Shown piece by piece: positions 17,747 through 26,454 of a stretch of DNA of 49,222 bases. The notes beneath the pieces are model-generated. The model was not told the DNA's origin. It worked only from the letters and a program-made list of their open reading frames with translations, and ran no database searches. Every line of letters begins with the position of its first letter. The stretch's first letter is position 1. The stretch is from JANOAR01 sp031411235 (GTDB taxonomy: Bacteria; Verrucomicrobiota; Verrucomicrobiia; Verrucomicrobiales; Verrucomicrobiaceae). The position numbers were made by a program, and so were the translations under genes. The stretch spans positions 1-49,222 of the forward strand of contig JANOAR010000269.1 in assembly GCA_031411235.1 (NCBI GenBank), in the 5' to 3' direction.

Positions 17747-18739
17747 TTATTTCACCACGACTTCTAAGCCAGGGGCTTTGGCCATGCTCGCCTTTGCCGC
17801 CGCCTCGGTGACCTTGGTCTGGAAAACAAAGATTTTTTGCAAGCTCTTCATCTTGCTCAGCACCGCCAGACCCGCGTCCGTGACTTCACTGCCGTATAAA
17901 TTGAGGCTTTGCAGCTTCTTCAGCGCGGTGAGCGACTCCAAGCCTTTGTCGGTGACTTTGGTATTGCGCAGATCCAGACGCACCAGGAGCGGTAACTTCG
18001 CCACTGTCGCGAGCCCTGCGTCGGTGACGGAGGTGCGGCCCAGGTCGAGTTGGGCGATATTCGGTGCCAGAGGCAGCAGCGCCGCGAGCTTCTCATCGGT
18101 GCAAGCCGAGACACCTGTGAGGAAGTCCACCCGCACCAGCGGACTCGTCGCGGTGAGCGGGCTGACTTGTGCCCCAGCATCTTTGGCTGTCTTTATCGCA
18201 GCCTCGGTGGCAGGCTTCACACCTGCTTCCAGCGCCTTGTAATAATCCACATGCTCGCGTTTCACCTCTACCGAGATCGCGGCGGTGACAGCGGCAGGCG
18301 CAGCAGCGGCTCCTGGTTTTACCGGTTCGCCCGTGCCCGTCCAACCGCCGAAGTTGGCCCCTTCATCAATCCATTGCTTCAGCAGTTTGACCTCAGCCGC
18401 CGTGAGCGCATCACCTTTGGGCGGCATGAAGTCATCGTCATCCTTGGGCAGCGTCACCACTTCATAGAGGCGGCTCTTGTCCGCCGCTTTTGGCTTGATG
18501 ATAGCGCCATTCTTGCTGCCCGTGGTGATGAAGGCCGCCGTGTCGAGCCGCAGGTCACCCTTCGGCTTCTGCATCTTGCCATTCACCTCGCGAGCCGCTT
18601 GATGGCAATCGAGGCATTTTTTTTGCAGCACAGGCCAGATTTCTTTTTCAAAACCAACCTCGGCAAACAGAGACGTAGCAGCAAAAAAGGTCGCCGCAAA
18701 CAGGGTAAGGGCAGGGTGAAAGAGGGCGGTATGTTTCAT
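17747..18739 (-). CDS. Exported c-type cytochrome-motif protein with leucine-rich repeats
   Basis: A 330-residue exported protein. After a signal peptide (MKHTALFHPALTLF, ending near LFA) comes a planctomycete-type cytochrome C domain: FEKEIWPVLQKKCLDCHQ carries C42, C45 and H46, a single haem-binding CxxCH. The domain continues through the Asp-rich PKDDDDFMPPKGDALT and the Trp/Gly segment near GANFGGW. The C-terminal third (about residues 215-330) is leucine-rich repeats of 24 residues with VTDAGL and VTDKGL turns. The pairing of haem motif and LRRs is common in PVC bacteria but its function is unknown; a periplasmic redox or binding role is inference. The ATG at 18739 was chosen over one at 18796 because it opens the signal peptide. 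Confidence 0.9.
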   Translation of the reverse strand: MKHTALFHPALTLFAATFFAATSLFAEVGFEKEIWPVLQKKCLDCHQAAREVNGKMQKPKGDLRLDTAAFITTGSKNGAIIKPKAADKSRLYEVVTLPKDDDDFMPPKGDALTAAEVKLLKQWIDEGANFGGWTGTGEPVKPGAAAAPAAVTAAISVEVKREHVDYYKALEAGVKPATEAAIKTAKDAGAQVSPLTATSPLVRVDFLTGVSACTDEKLAALLPLAPNIAQLDLGRTSVTDAGLATVAKLPLLVRLDLRNTKVTDKGLESLTALKKLQSLNLYGSEVTDAGLAVLSKMKSLQKIFVFQTKVTEAAAKASMAKAPGLEVVVK

Positions 18740-18945
18740 AAAAAACGGAAGAGGGAAGGTCGGAGGGGCACGCAGAAGTGAAGCTGAAAAGCCCACTATT
18801 GGCCGCGAGGAAACGCTTGCCTACCTTCGTTGTTTCAGGAAAAATCAGCACAGTCCGTGTGTGCAGAATAATGTGTTCTTGCCTGATTTTGGATAAAGCC
18901 CCTCCGCCAATCGCCCTGCCATTAACCGTAACGACCTATCCCGCC

Positions 18946-20241
18946 ATGAATAACATCGACACCTCCGCGTACCTAAGCCGCGAGACACTAGGCATCATCA
19001 TGGGCGGGGGCGCAGGCTCGCGACTATTCCCCCTGACCAAAGACCGCTCCAAGCCCGCCGTGCCCCTCGGTGGCAAGTATCGCATCGTCGATATCCCCAT
19101 CAGCAACTGCATCAACTCAGGCATCCACCAGGTCTATGTGCTCACCCAGTACAACAGCGCCTCGCTGAATCGGCACATCAACCGCGCCTATAAATTTGAT
19201 GCCTTCGACCGAGGCTTCGTCGAGATCCTCGCCGCCCAGCAGACGCCCAAAGGCAACGAGTGGTACCAAGGCACCGCCGACGCCGTGCGGCAAAATATCA
19301 AGACCTTCCTCGAAGGCAGTTGGCAGTACTTCCTCATCCTCAGTGGCGACCAGCTTTACAGCATGGACTTCCGCGATGTGCTGAAACAACACATCGAAAC
19401 CGAGGCAGACATCACCATCGCTACCCTGCCCGTCGAAGAGGACGCTGCCAAAGCGTTCGGCATCCTCCAATCCGACGCCACGGGACGCATCCATGAGTTC
19501 GTCGAAAAACCGCAGGAAGCCGAGGTGCTGCAACGTCTGCGTATCGGCCCAGAGAGCATTCAGCGCCTAGGCCTGCCCGAAGGCTCCATACGCTACCAAG
19601 CCAGTATGGGCATCTATTGTTTCAATCGCGCCGCCTTAGCCGAGGCCCTGGAAAATGACTTCAAAGATTTCGGCAAAGACATCATCCCCATCGCGATCAA
19701 AAAACAGCGAGTCCACAGCTACGACTTCCAAGGTTACTGGGAAGACATCGGCACCATCGGCTCCTTCTTCGAGGCCAATCTCGATCTCTGTGAGGTCGAG
19801 CCCCAGTACAATTTCTTTGACTCACTCGCCCCCATTTACACCAACGCCCGCTTCCTCCCCGCGACCAAAATCAATGGGGCCACCATCAGCCGCGCCCTCC
19901 TCGCCGACGGCTGCATCCTCAGCGACGCGCACATCGAGCGCTCCGTCATCGGCCTGCGCTCCATCATCGAAAGCGGCTCCACCCTGCGCGACTGCGTCAT
20001 CATGGGCAACGACTACTACCCCGGTGCCTCACATCGCGGCACCGAGCGCCCGCCTCCCGGCATCGGTCGGAACTGCCGTATCGAACGCGCCATCATCGAC
20101 AAAAACGTCCATGTCGGCGACAACGCCGTCATCACCCCAACGGGTAAAACCGACGACTACCAGAGCCCCTACTGCTACGTCCGCGACGGCATCGTCGTGG
20201 TGCCCAAAGACATGGTCATCCCAGCGGGAACCTGGGTTTAG
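18946..20241 (+). CDS. glgC: Glucose-1-phosphate adenylyltransferase (ADP-glucose pyrophosphorylase)
   Basis: A 431-residue cytoplasmic enzyme making ADP-glucose and pyrophosphate from ATP and glucose 1-phosphate, the committed step of bacterial glycogen synthesis. The nucleotidyltransferase fold starts GIIMGGGAGSRLFPLT, continues to KPAVPLGGKYRIVDIPISN and has YQGTADAVRQN and the metal Asp region SGDQLYSMD. A left-handed beta-helix C-terminus ends VVVPKDMVIPAGTWV, close to cyanobacterial/plant enzymes. The ATG at 18946 (MNNIDTSAYL) leaves a 206-bp leader after the divergent cytochrome gene; an open extension upstream is not family-like. No other gene for glycogen synthesis is adjacent. The degenerate MalQ-like protein is 25 kb away. 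Confidence 0.96.
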   Translation: MNNIDTSAYLSRETLGIIMGGGAGSRLFPLTKDRSKPAVPLGGKYRIVDIPISNCINSGIHQVYVLTQYNSASLNRHINRAYKFDAFDRGFVEILAAQQTPKGNEWYQGTADAVRQNIKTFLEGSWQYFLILSGDQLYSMDFRDVLKQHIETEADITIATLPVEEDAAKAFGILQSDATGRIHEFVEKPQEAEVLQRLRIGPESIQRLGLPEGSIRYQASMGIYCFNRAALAEALENDFKDFGKDIIPIAIKKQRVHSYDFQGYWEDIGTIGSFFEANLDLCEVEPQYNFFDSLAPIYTNARFLPATKINGATISRALLADGCILSDAHIERSVIGLRSIIESGSTLRDCVIMGNDYYPGASHRGTERPPPGIGRNCRIERAIIDKNVHVGDNAVITPTGKTDDYQSPYCYVRDGIVVVPKDMVIPAGTWV

Positions 20242-20264
20242 TACGAACGCCGCACTCCTTGTCG

Positions 20265-23006
20265 CTACCCTGTCGTCCGCAGCCCCGAGGCGAGCGCATT
20301 CACTGAGACGAGCAAATCCGGCAGCATCTCTTCGGCAGCCTCGGTGCCCGCTTTGTTGCGCCAGTTTTTGAGCAACTCAATCTGCTGCGCATGCAGCACA
20401 CTGAGGGGTTGCTCGCGAATGTTAAGCGTGAAAGCCAAGCGCGGGCGACGGGCCTCGAAGGTGCCTTGGAACAGCTCTTCTAACATCGCGCGAGTGCGAC
20501 CATACTCGGTAAGAATGGTATCGAGGAACTGCTCGCGTAGCGTGGCATCGGTGACGAGCGAGGCGTAGCGCTTCATCCATTCCTCGTTGGCGCTGACGAT
20601 GCTGCTTTCGATGTTGGTGAGCACGTAACGAAGGAAGGCGTTGCTCGGCAGTTGCTGTCTTAGCAAGGCATAACCTGCGGCGTCATCATTGCGCAGCTTC
20701 TCCAGCGCTGAGCCTGCACCGAACCAGCCGGGCAAATAGAAGCGCGATTGCGTCCAGGAGAAAACCCAGGGGATAGCGCGCAAGTCATCGAGCGTGGCCT
20801 GCCCTGTGCGCCTCGCAGGGCGTGAGCCGATGCGGGCATTTTCCAAGGCATCCAGTGGGGTTGCTTGGCGATAGAACGTCATGAAGCCGGGCTGATGCAG
20901 CAGCGCTCGGTAGGCGTCGCGGCTCCAGTTGGCCAGATGATCGAGCACAGGATCGAGCGCTTCGTCGTGAGCTGACTTGAGTTGATGCTGCGCCGTGGTC
21001 GAGGCGGCGGAAGCCATGAGCAACTCGATGTTATAAACTGCGGAGCCAAAATGCGCGTACTTCTGCGCGATGGTTTCACCTTGCTCAGTCATGCGGATGC
21101 GGCCTGCGAGGGAGGCACGCGGCAGCGCTTCCATGAACCAATGCGTGGGGCCTGCGCCGCGGCCTACGGTGCCGCCGCGCCCATGGAAAAACACAGGCAT
21201 CACGTCTTGCGAGAGCGTCACGCGAGCGAGCGCAGCCTGGCCGCGATGCAGCGCCCATTGGCTGGCGAAGATGCCACAGTCTTTGTTGCTATCCGAGTAG
21301 CCCACCATCATTTGCAGCGCAGGCTTGGGCATCGCCGCGAGGCTGCGGCGGGTGATGGGATGGGCGAGAAATGCCTGCACGATGCCGGGGCCAGCTTCGA
21401 GGTCATCCATCGTTTCAAACAAAGGCGTGACGGGCAAGGGGCAGCGCATGTGACCATCGGCATCCAGTTCCATCAAGCCAGCCTCGCGGGCCAGCAGATA
21501 GACGCTGAGCAGGTCTTCGACGTTCCGAGTCATCGAGACGATGAGTGCGCCGAGTCCAGCATTGCCATACTTGGCGCGATGCTCAGCGAGCACGCGGTAG
21601 CTGGCGAGCACGGTATCGGCCTCGGGGCCCGCGACCATGCCGGGCGCGAGGAAAGGGCGCGGCGCGGCCAGCTCGCGCTGCATGAGCGTGCTCTTGGCAT
21701 CATGGCTCCAGCTTGCGAAGTTGGCTCCGTCTTCGATGCCTGCGGCGGCGAGGAGTTGCGCGAGTGCCTTCTCGTGGAAGGCAGAGTTTTGCCGCACATC
21801 GAGATCGGCACTGTGGAAGCCAAAGGCAGCGAGCTGGCGGCGCAGGGGGACGACGCGCTCGCTCACCAAGGCATGGGCTCCGGCGGCTTGCAACGTGTCG
21901 GCAAAGATGACGAGATCGGCATCGAGCTGCGCAGGCTCGCTGTAGGCGGCGAGTGAGTCGGGGTGGTCGATGGCGAGCAGCACACGGGCACGCATGAGGT
22001 AGGCTGCGGCCCGCCAGGGTTCCTCGCGATTGCGTGCTAGGATGTAGTCCACATCAACGCCAGGATTGCCTGCGAGCAACGTCGTGAGGCGCTGGATCAG
22101 TTCGATGAGCGCAGGAGGCGGCGCTTGGAAAAGCTGGCTAAGAGGGGCTTCGTTGGCCAGGACTTCGAGCGCGCGGCGCTGCACACGCAGCGCATTTTTA
22201 CGCAGCGCGTGCAGCGCCGAGCATGTGACCTCTGCCGTCACAAAAGGATGCCCATCGCGGTCGCCCCCGATCCAAGTGCCAAAGCGCACCAGCGGCGGCA
22301 GCTCATCGAGCGCACTCGGTACGTAGCCCGCAGCCTCCCAGGCCTCGCGCAGATGCGTATGAGCGCGAGCCAGGGATTCCGGGAAAACCTCGCGCAGGTA
22401 ATAAAGCGCATTTTGCAGCTCGGCCTCAATGGTGGGCCGTGTCACATGGATCTCGCCTGTGCGCCACAGGCTTTCCATTTGCACCTCGATCTGCCGCTGC
22501 AATCGCAGCTTCTCGCGCGGCGTGTAGGCAGCATTGTCGTGGCGCTGCATCAGGCTATAAATCTCGCGATGGCGCTCGCGTGCTGTCTCGCGTTTCGACT
22601 CTGTGGGATGCGCGGTGAGCACGGGCTCGACGGTGATTTTGCGCAGCACTTCCAGCATAGCTTGCTCTGATAGGCCAGCCTTTTTCATGGCGCGTAAGTT
22701 GTCTGGCCACAGCCCCTTCTCAGACTCAGGCCCACGCTGCTTTTCGCGCAAGCGGCGGACGTGCGCAGCCGTGCGCTCCTCGACAATGTTAAGCAACTGA
22801 AACGCCATCGAGTAAGCCTGCCCCAGCTTGCGGTCTGGCCCAGCGGGGCAACTCAGATGTTGGCTCATCCACGGCAGACGCTCGGCCAACTCAGGCTCGC
22901 CGATACGCCGAAGCGTCGCGGCAAAGGCCTCTATGAGAAATTTGAGATCGGTGTCGAGAAGCTGGAAGCCGTAGTCGCGGAGGGGTTCTGGAGTGAGGTC
23001 AGGCAT
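20265..23006 (-). CDS. ppc: Phosphoenolpyruvate carboxylase
   Basis: A 913-residue cytoplasmic enzyme, full length, converting phosphoenolpyruvate and bicarbonate to oxaloacetate to refill the TCA cycle. The catalytic histidine lies in VLTAHPTESKRETARERH (H133). The central GYSDSNKDCGIFASQW (about 568) and FHGRGGTVGRGAGPTH (about 605) contain the Lys and Arg of the active site, and the C-terminus ends in RTTG, near the conserved N-T-G end of bacterial enzymes. It converges on glgC with a 23-bp gap. No regulatory phosphorylation motif at the N-terminus is seen, as expected for bacteria. Confidence 0.97.
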   Translation of the reverse strand: MPDLTPEPLRDYGFQLLDTDLKFLIEAFAATLRRIGEPELAERLPWMSQHLSCPAGPDRKLGQAYSMAFQLLNIVEERTAAHVRRLREKQRGPESEKGLWPDNLRAMKKAGLSEQAMLEVLRKITVEPVLTAHPTESKRETARERHREIYSLMQRHDNAAYTPREKLRLQRQIEVQMESLWRTGEIHVTRPTIEAELQNALYYLREVFPESLARAHTHLREAWEAAGYVPSALDELPPLVRFGTWIGGDRDGHPFVTAEVTCSALHALRKNALRVQRRALEVLANEAPLSQLFQAPPPALIELIQRLTTLLAGNPGVDVDYILARNREEPWRAAAYLMRARVLLAIDHPDSLAAYSEPAQLDADLVIFADTLQAAGAHALVSERVVPLRRQLAAFGFHSADLDVRQNSAFHEKALAQLLAAAGIEDGANFASWSHDAKSTLMQRELAAPRPFLAPGMVAGPEADTVLASYRVLAEHRAKYGNAGLGALIVSMTRNVEDLLSVYLLAREAGLMELDADGHMRCPLPVTPLFETMDDLEAGPGIVQAFLAHPITRRSLAAMPKPALQMMVGYSDSNKDCGIFASQWALHRGQAALARVTLSQDVMPVFFHGRGGTVGRGAGPTHWFMEALPRASLAGRIRMTEQGETIAQKYAHFGSAVYNIELLMASAASTTAQHQLKSAHDEALDPVLDHLANWSRDAYRALLHQPGFMTFYRQATPLDALENARIGSRPARRTGQATLDDLRAIPWVFSWTQSRFYLPGWFGAGSALEKLRNDDAAGYALLRQQLPSNAFLRYVLTNIESSIVSANEEWMKRYASLVTDATLREQFLDTILTEYGRTRAMLEELFQGTFEARRPRLAFTLNIREQPLSVLHAQQIELLKNWRNKAGTEAAEEMLPDLLVSVNALASGLRTTG

Positions 23007-23060
23007 GGTTGGGGAATCGCACTCTAGCAGAAAAGATGCCGAAACGCGGTGTCATCCGTG

Positions 23061-23074
23061 AGGAAAATTTTCCT
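23061..23074. promoter_or_regulatory. 14-bp perfect palindrome in divergent promoter region
   Basis: AGGAAAATTTTCCT reads the same on both strands. It lies in the 194-bp gap between the divergent ppc (start 23006) and the HerA-like ATPase gene (start 23201), a suitable place for an operator. No regulator gene is adjacent and no promoter boxes are convincing, so function is a guess. The rest of the gap holds nothing I recognise. Confidence 0.35.
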
Positions 23075-23200
23075 GCCAGCAAAACCATCGACACGTTGTC
23101 TGTGAGATCGCCAAATTCTTCATCAAGCGCTGGCAGGAGTATTCGTTGAATGCCAACATGCCTCCGCAAAAACCGCTTCGCTTCCTTACTTTTTCACGCC

Positions 23201-25747
23201 ATGACCATCACTCCAGACCAATACGAAAAGCTCGGTTCCTTCTACCTCGGACGCACCTATGACGTCGATGCCAAGAAGGCCAAAGAAGACCTCCTGCTCT
23301 ACGACTCCAAGGATCTCGTCACTCACGGTGTCGTCCTCGGCATGACGGGCTCTGGCAAGACGGGCCTCTGCCTCTCGCTCATCGAAGAGGCCGCGATAGA
23401 TGGCATCCCCATCATCGCCGTCGATCCCAAGGGTGACATCGGCAATGTCATGTTCACCTTCCCCAAGCTCACGGGTGAAGTGCTCCGCCCGTGGATCAAC
23501 GAAGACGATGCGCGGCGCAAAGAAATGAGCCCCGAGGACTATGCCCAGGCCCAGGCCGACCTCTGGAAAAAGGGGCTCGGCGAGTGGGGACAGAGCGAGG
23601 AACGCATCGCCAGGCTGCGCGAGAAAACCGACATCACCATCTACACACCCGGCAGCAATGCTGGCATCCCCGTCTCTATTTTATCGTCACTAGAGACGCC
23701 GCCCATCGAGATGATGGAAGACCGCGAGATGCTCGCCGACCGCATCGAGAGCACCGTCAGCAGCCTGCTCGCGCTGTGCAACATCGACGCCGACCCCGTG
23801 CAATCCGTCGAGCACATCCTCATCTCCAATATCATCGGCCACTGCTGGGCCAAGGGGAAAAACATCACCATCGAGAATCTCGTGCGCCTCATTCAGCAGC
23901 CGCCGATGACCAAGATCGGCGTCGAGAGCGTGGACAACTTTTTCCCCGAGAAGAAGCGCGGCGAGTTGGCCATGAAGCTGAACAACCTCATCGCGTCGCC
24001 TGGCTTCCAGGTATGGATGGAGGGCGAGCCACTCGACATCCAGCGCATGTTTTACACCGCAGAGGGCAAGCCTCGCATCAGCATTTTCAACATCGCCCAC
24101 CTCAGCGACACCGAGCGTATGTTCTTCGTCTCGCTGCTGATGAATCAACTGCTGGGCTGGATGCGAGCGCAGTCGGGCACGACCAGTCTGCGAGCACTCT
24201 TTTACATGGATGAGATCTACGGCTACCTGCCACCGACGGCCACACCGCCGTCGAAGAAGCCTATGATGATCCTGCTCAAGCAAGCCCGTGCCTTCGGTCT
24301 CGGCCTGCTGCTCGCGACGCAAAACCCCGTCGATCTCGACTACAAGGCGCTCTCCAACATCGGCACTTGGTGGCTCGGTCGCCTGCAAACTGAACGGGAT
24401 AAAATGCGCGTGCTCGACGGTCTCGAAGGAGCCGTGAGCAGTCAGGGCGGCAGCTTCAAGCGCAGCGACATCGAGCGCATCCTCGGTGGCCTCGGCAACC
24501 GTGTCTTCCTCATGAACAACGTGCATGAGGATCACCCCGAGATCATGCAAGTGCGCTGGACGATGAGCTACCTGCGCGGCCCCGTATCGCGCAATGAGAT
24601 CAAAAAGCTGATGGATCCCATGCGCCCCAAGCCCAGCAAAACCAAGGCCGCAGGCAAAGTGGTCGATGCCGAGACGGGCGCAGAAGAAGCCGGGGACGAT
24701 GGCTTTGCCCCGCCCTCCGCCAAGGGCAAGAAGAAGGCTGCTGCCGATGATGACAGCATCATCCGCAACACCCACAAGCCCACCTTGCCTGAGGGTGTGA
24801 GCGAACTCTTCTACCCCGCGAAGGATGGCATTGACTCCGAAGACCTCGCCTACGTCCCCGCGCTGATCCGCAGCGCTGTGGTCAACTTCGACGATGCCAA
24901 ACGCAAGATCACAGGCCGTAGCAGCATCACCCTCATCAACGAGATCGACGCCGCCACGCAAAAGGTGGACTGGGAGAAATTCATCGACCTGCCCAAAGAC
25001 CTCGACCTCGCCAAACTAAGCCGCAGCGGCGAAGGCGACGAAGACAACACCGAGTATGGCGAGCTACCCGGAGCCGCGATGAAGGCCAAGACCTTCACCA
25101 CCATCGCCAAGGATTTCATCGACTGGACGTATGCCAACCACAGCGTCGAAGTCAGCTTCAGCCCACTGTTAGAGGCCTACAGCAACATCGGTGAAACCGC
25201 TGAAGCCTTCAAACTCCGAGTCACTCAGACTGCCCGCGAACAGCGCGATGCTGCCGTGGATGAATTGCGAACCAAGGCCACCAAAGCGGTCAAGGCCATG
25301 GAGGAAAAATTAGCCAAAGCCTTCGCCGCTGCCGACGCGCAGAAGGCTCAGGCCAGCAGTGCTAAGTTGCAGACCGTGCTTTCTATCGGCGGCAGCATCC
25401 TCGGCGCGTTGTTGGGGCGGAAGAGCGGCATCTCAGGAGCCGCTGGCATGATCAAAGGCAGCACCGTCACCGCCGCGACCCGCGCCTGGAAAGAAGGCAA
25501 AGAAGCAGGCAATGCCGAGGATGAAGTGGAGCGCTTGAAGGTCGAACACGATGCCCTGTTGAAGGACACCGAGGAGCAAGTGCAAAAGATTCGCGACCAG
25601 TATGACACCGCCACGCTGAAGCTCGACGCCACCAAACTCACGCCCATGAAAAAGAACATCCAAGGCACCGCAACGGGCATTGTTTGGATGCCGCATGAGC
25701 GCGTCGGTGGCGATCTGCGCCCAGCGTGGGACGTGGTGCTGAGTTGA
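23201..25747 (+). CDS. HerA/DUF87-like ATP-binding protein with coiled-coil tail
   Basis: An 848-residue P-loop ATPase of the HerA/FtsK group. Walker A is GMTGSGKTGL (residues 47-56), followed by PIIAVDPKGDIGN. Walker B is ALFYMDEIYGYLPP (about 333), and ATQNPVDLDYKAL supplies a sensor-like segment. Residues around 480-560 are a linker rich in Lys, Ala and Asp. The C-terminal third has a coiled coil (about 680-730), a Gly-rich hydrophobic stretch (IGGSILGALLGRKS) and a second coiled coil. HerA-type enzymes are ring ATPases that translocate DNA or polypeptides; no NurA, Sir2 or other usual partner is adjacent, so the cargo is unknown. The hydrophobic segment between coils could be a membrane or oligomer contact (inference). 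The ATG at 23201 follows an AT-poor gap. Confidence 0.85.
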   Translation: MTITPDQYEKLGSFYLGRTYDVDAKKAKEDLLLYDSKDLVTHGVVLGMTGSGKTGLCLSLIEEAAIDGIPIIAVDPKGDIGNVMFTFPKLTGEVLRPWINEDDARRKEMSPEDYAQAQADLWKKGLGEWGQSEERIARLREKTDITIYTPGSNAGIPVSILSSLETPPIEMMEDREMLADRIESTVSSLLALCNIDADPVQSVEHILISNIIGHCWAKGKNITIENLVRLIQQPPMTKIGVESVDNFFPEKKRGELAMKLNNLIASPGFQVWMEGEPLDIQRMFYTAEGKPRISIFNIAHLSDTERMFFVSLLMNQLLGWMRAQSGTTSLRALFYMDEIYGYLPPTATPPSKKPMMILLKQARAFGLGLLLATQNPVDLDYKALSNIGTWWLGRLQTERDKMRVLDGLEGAVSSQGGSFKRSDIERILGGLGNRVFLMNNVHEDHPEIMQVRWTMSYLRGPVSRNEIKKLMDPMRPKPSKTKAAGKVVDAETGAEEAGDDGFAPPSAKGKKKAAADDDSIIRNTHKPTLPEGVSELFYPAKDGIDSEDLAYVPALIRSAVVNFDDAKRKITGRSSITLINEIDAATQKVDWEKFIDLPKDLDLAKLSRSGEGDEDNTEYGELPGAAMKAKTFTTIAKDFIDWTYANHSVEVSFSPLLEAYSNIGETAEAFKLRVTQTAREQRDAAVDELRTKATKAVKAMEEKLAKAFAAADAQKAQASSAKLQTVLSIGGSILGALLGRKSGISGAAGMIKGSTVTAATRAWKEGKEAGNAEDEVERLKVEHDALLKDTEEQVQKIRDQYDTATLKLDATKLTPMKKNIQGTATGIVWMPHERVGGDLRPAWDVVLS

Positions 25748-25781
25748 GACCAAACGCCACTTCAGGACGGTAGCGCTCGGG

Positions 25782-26426
25782 CTAATAAATCCGCACGCTG
25801 CCTGTCTCGGGGGAGATGGCGAGGGTCTGGAATTCTTTGGGGAGTTCGCCGATGCGCTCGGCGTAGCGGACGGGGATGAGGGTGAGGGTGAGGGCTTTGC
25901 CGTCGGTGGATTCTAGGCCGGTGCTGCCGTCGGGGCGAAACTCGATGCTGGCATACTCATACTTGCCGATGGGGAGTGGCAGGCTGCCCTGGGTGAAGCT
26001 GGTGGGGAGGGCGCTGCTGAAGCGGCGCGAGCTGGAGACGAGGGTGGTACCTTCGAGGCGCTGCATTTCAAAGAGGGCGGCGGGGATGCCCGTTTTGCCG
26101 AGGGCGACGATTTGGTAGGCGTGGATTTGGGGCTCCTCAGCGACGATGGCCGGGTCATTGTACTTGTAGAGCCGGAGCTGGACGGCGGCGTTGTATTTGA
26201 CGGCGGTCATGCTGGCGAGGGAGATGTCGTGGGCGAGGCGAAGGGCACTGCCTTTGATTTCCTGCGACTGCCAGCTCTTCTTCGCCCCGGTGGCAGCGAC
26301 GGCGAGGAGCATGGTGATGATGGCGACAACGAAGAGCGTCTCGACGAGGGAGAAGGCGGGGGAGAATGATGAATGCCGGAGTCGGCTGAAGGGCTTTGGA
26401 AGAAGGAGTCGTGGTTCCGTTTTCAT
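25782..26426 (-). CDS. Verru_Chthon cassette protein D (GspH-like minor pseudopilin)
   Basis: A 214-residue type IV pilin-like protein, last of the four-gene minus-strand cassette. The prepilin signal is clear: a 24-residue leader ends in SPA, cleavage precedes FSLVETLFVVAIITMLLA, and Glu is at +5 of the mature chain. The hydrophobic helix continues to AATGA. The soluble part is beta-rich with no Cys. It matches what I recall of Verru_Chthon cassette protein D; length and type fit GspH-like minor pseudopilins. It should be processed by a prepilin peptidase and sit in the inner membrane or a pseudopilus tip. No peptidase or assembly ATPase is in the window. The leader codons just before the cleavage site hold one arm of an inverted repeat (26361-26374). 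Confidence 0.88.
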   Translation of the reverse strand: MKTEPRLLLPKPFSRLRHSSFSPAFSLVETLFVVAIITMLLAVAATGAKKSWQSQEIKGSALRLAHDISLASMTAVKYNAAVQLRLYKYNDPAIVAEEPQIHAYQIVALGKTGIPAALFEMQRLEGTTLVSSSRRFSSALPTSFTQGSLPLPIGKYEYASIEFRPDGSTGLESTDGKALTLTLIPVRYAERIGELPKEFQTLAISPETGSVRIY

Positions 26427-26451
26427 AACTTTTTCAATTCATCATTCATCA
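26361..26451. repeat. Inverted heptamer repeat flanking the start of cassette gene D
   Basis: GAATGATGAAT (26364-26374, inside the D leader codons) is the exact reverse complement of ATTCATCATTC (26437-26447, between C and D). The right arm is tandem heptamers, ATTCATC twice from 26437; the left arm is GGAGAAT, GATGAAT. The 62-nt loop holds the start codon of D. A hairpin in mRNA could affect D translation. Confidence 0.6.
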
Positions 26452-26454
26452 CTG

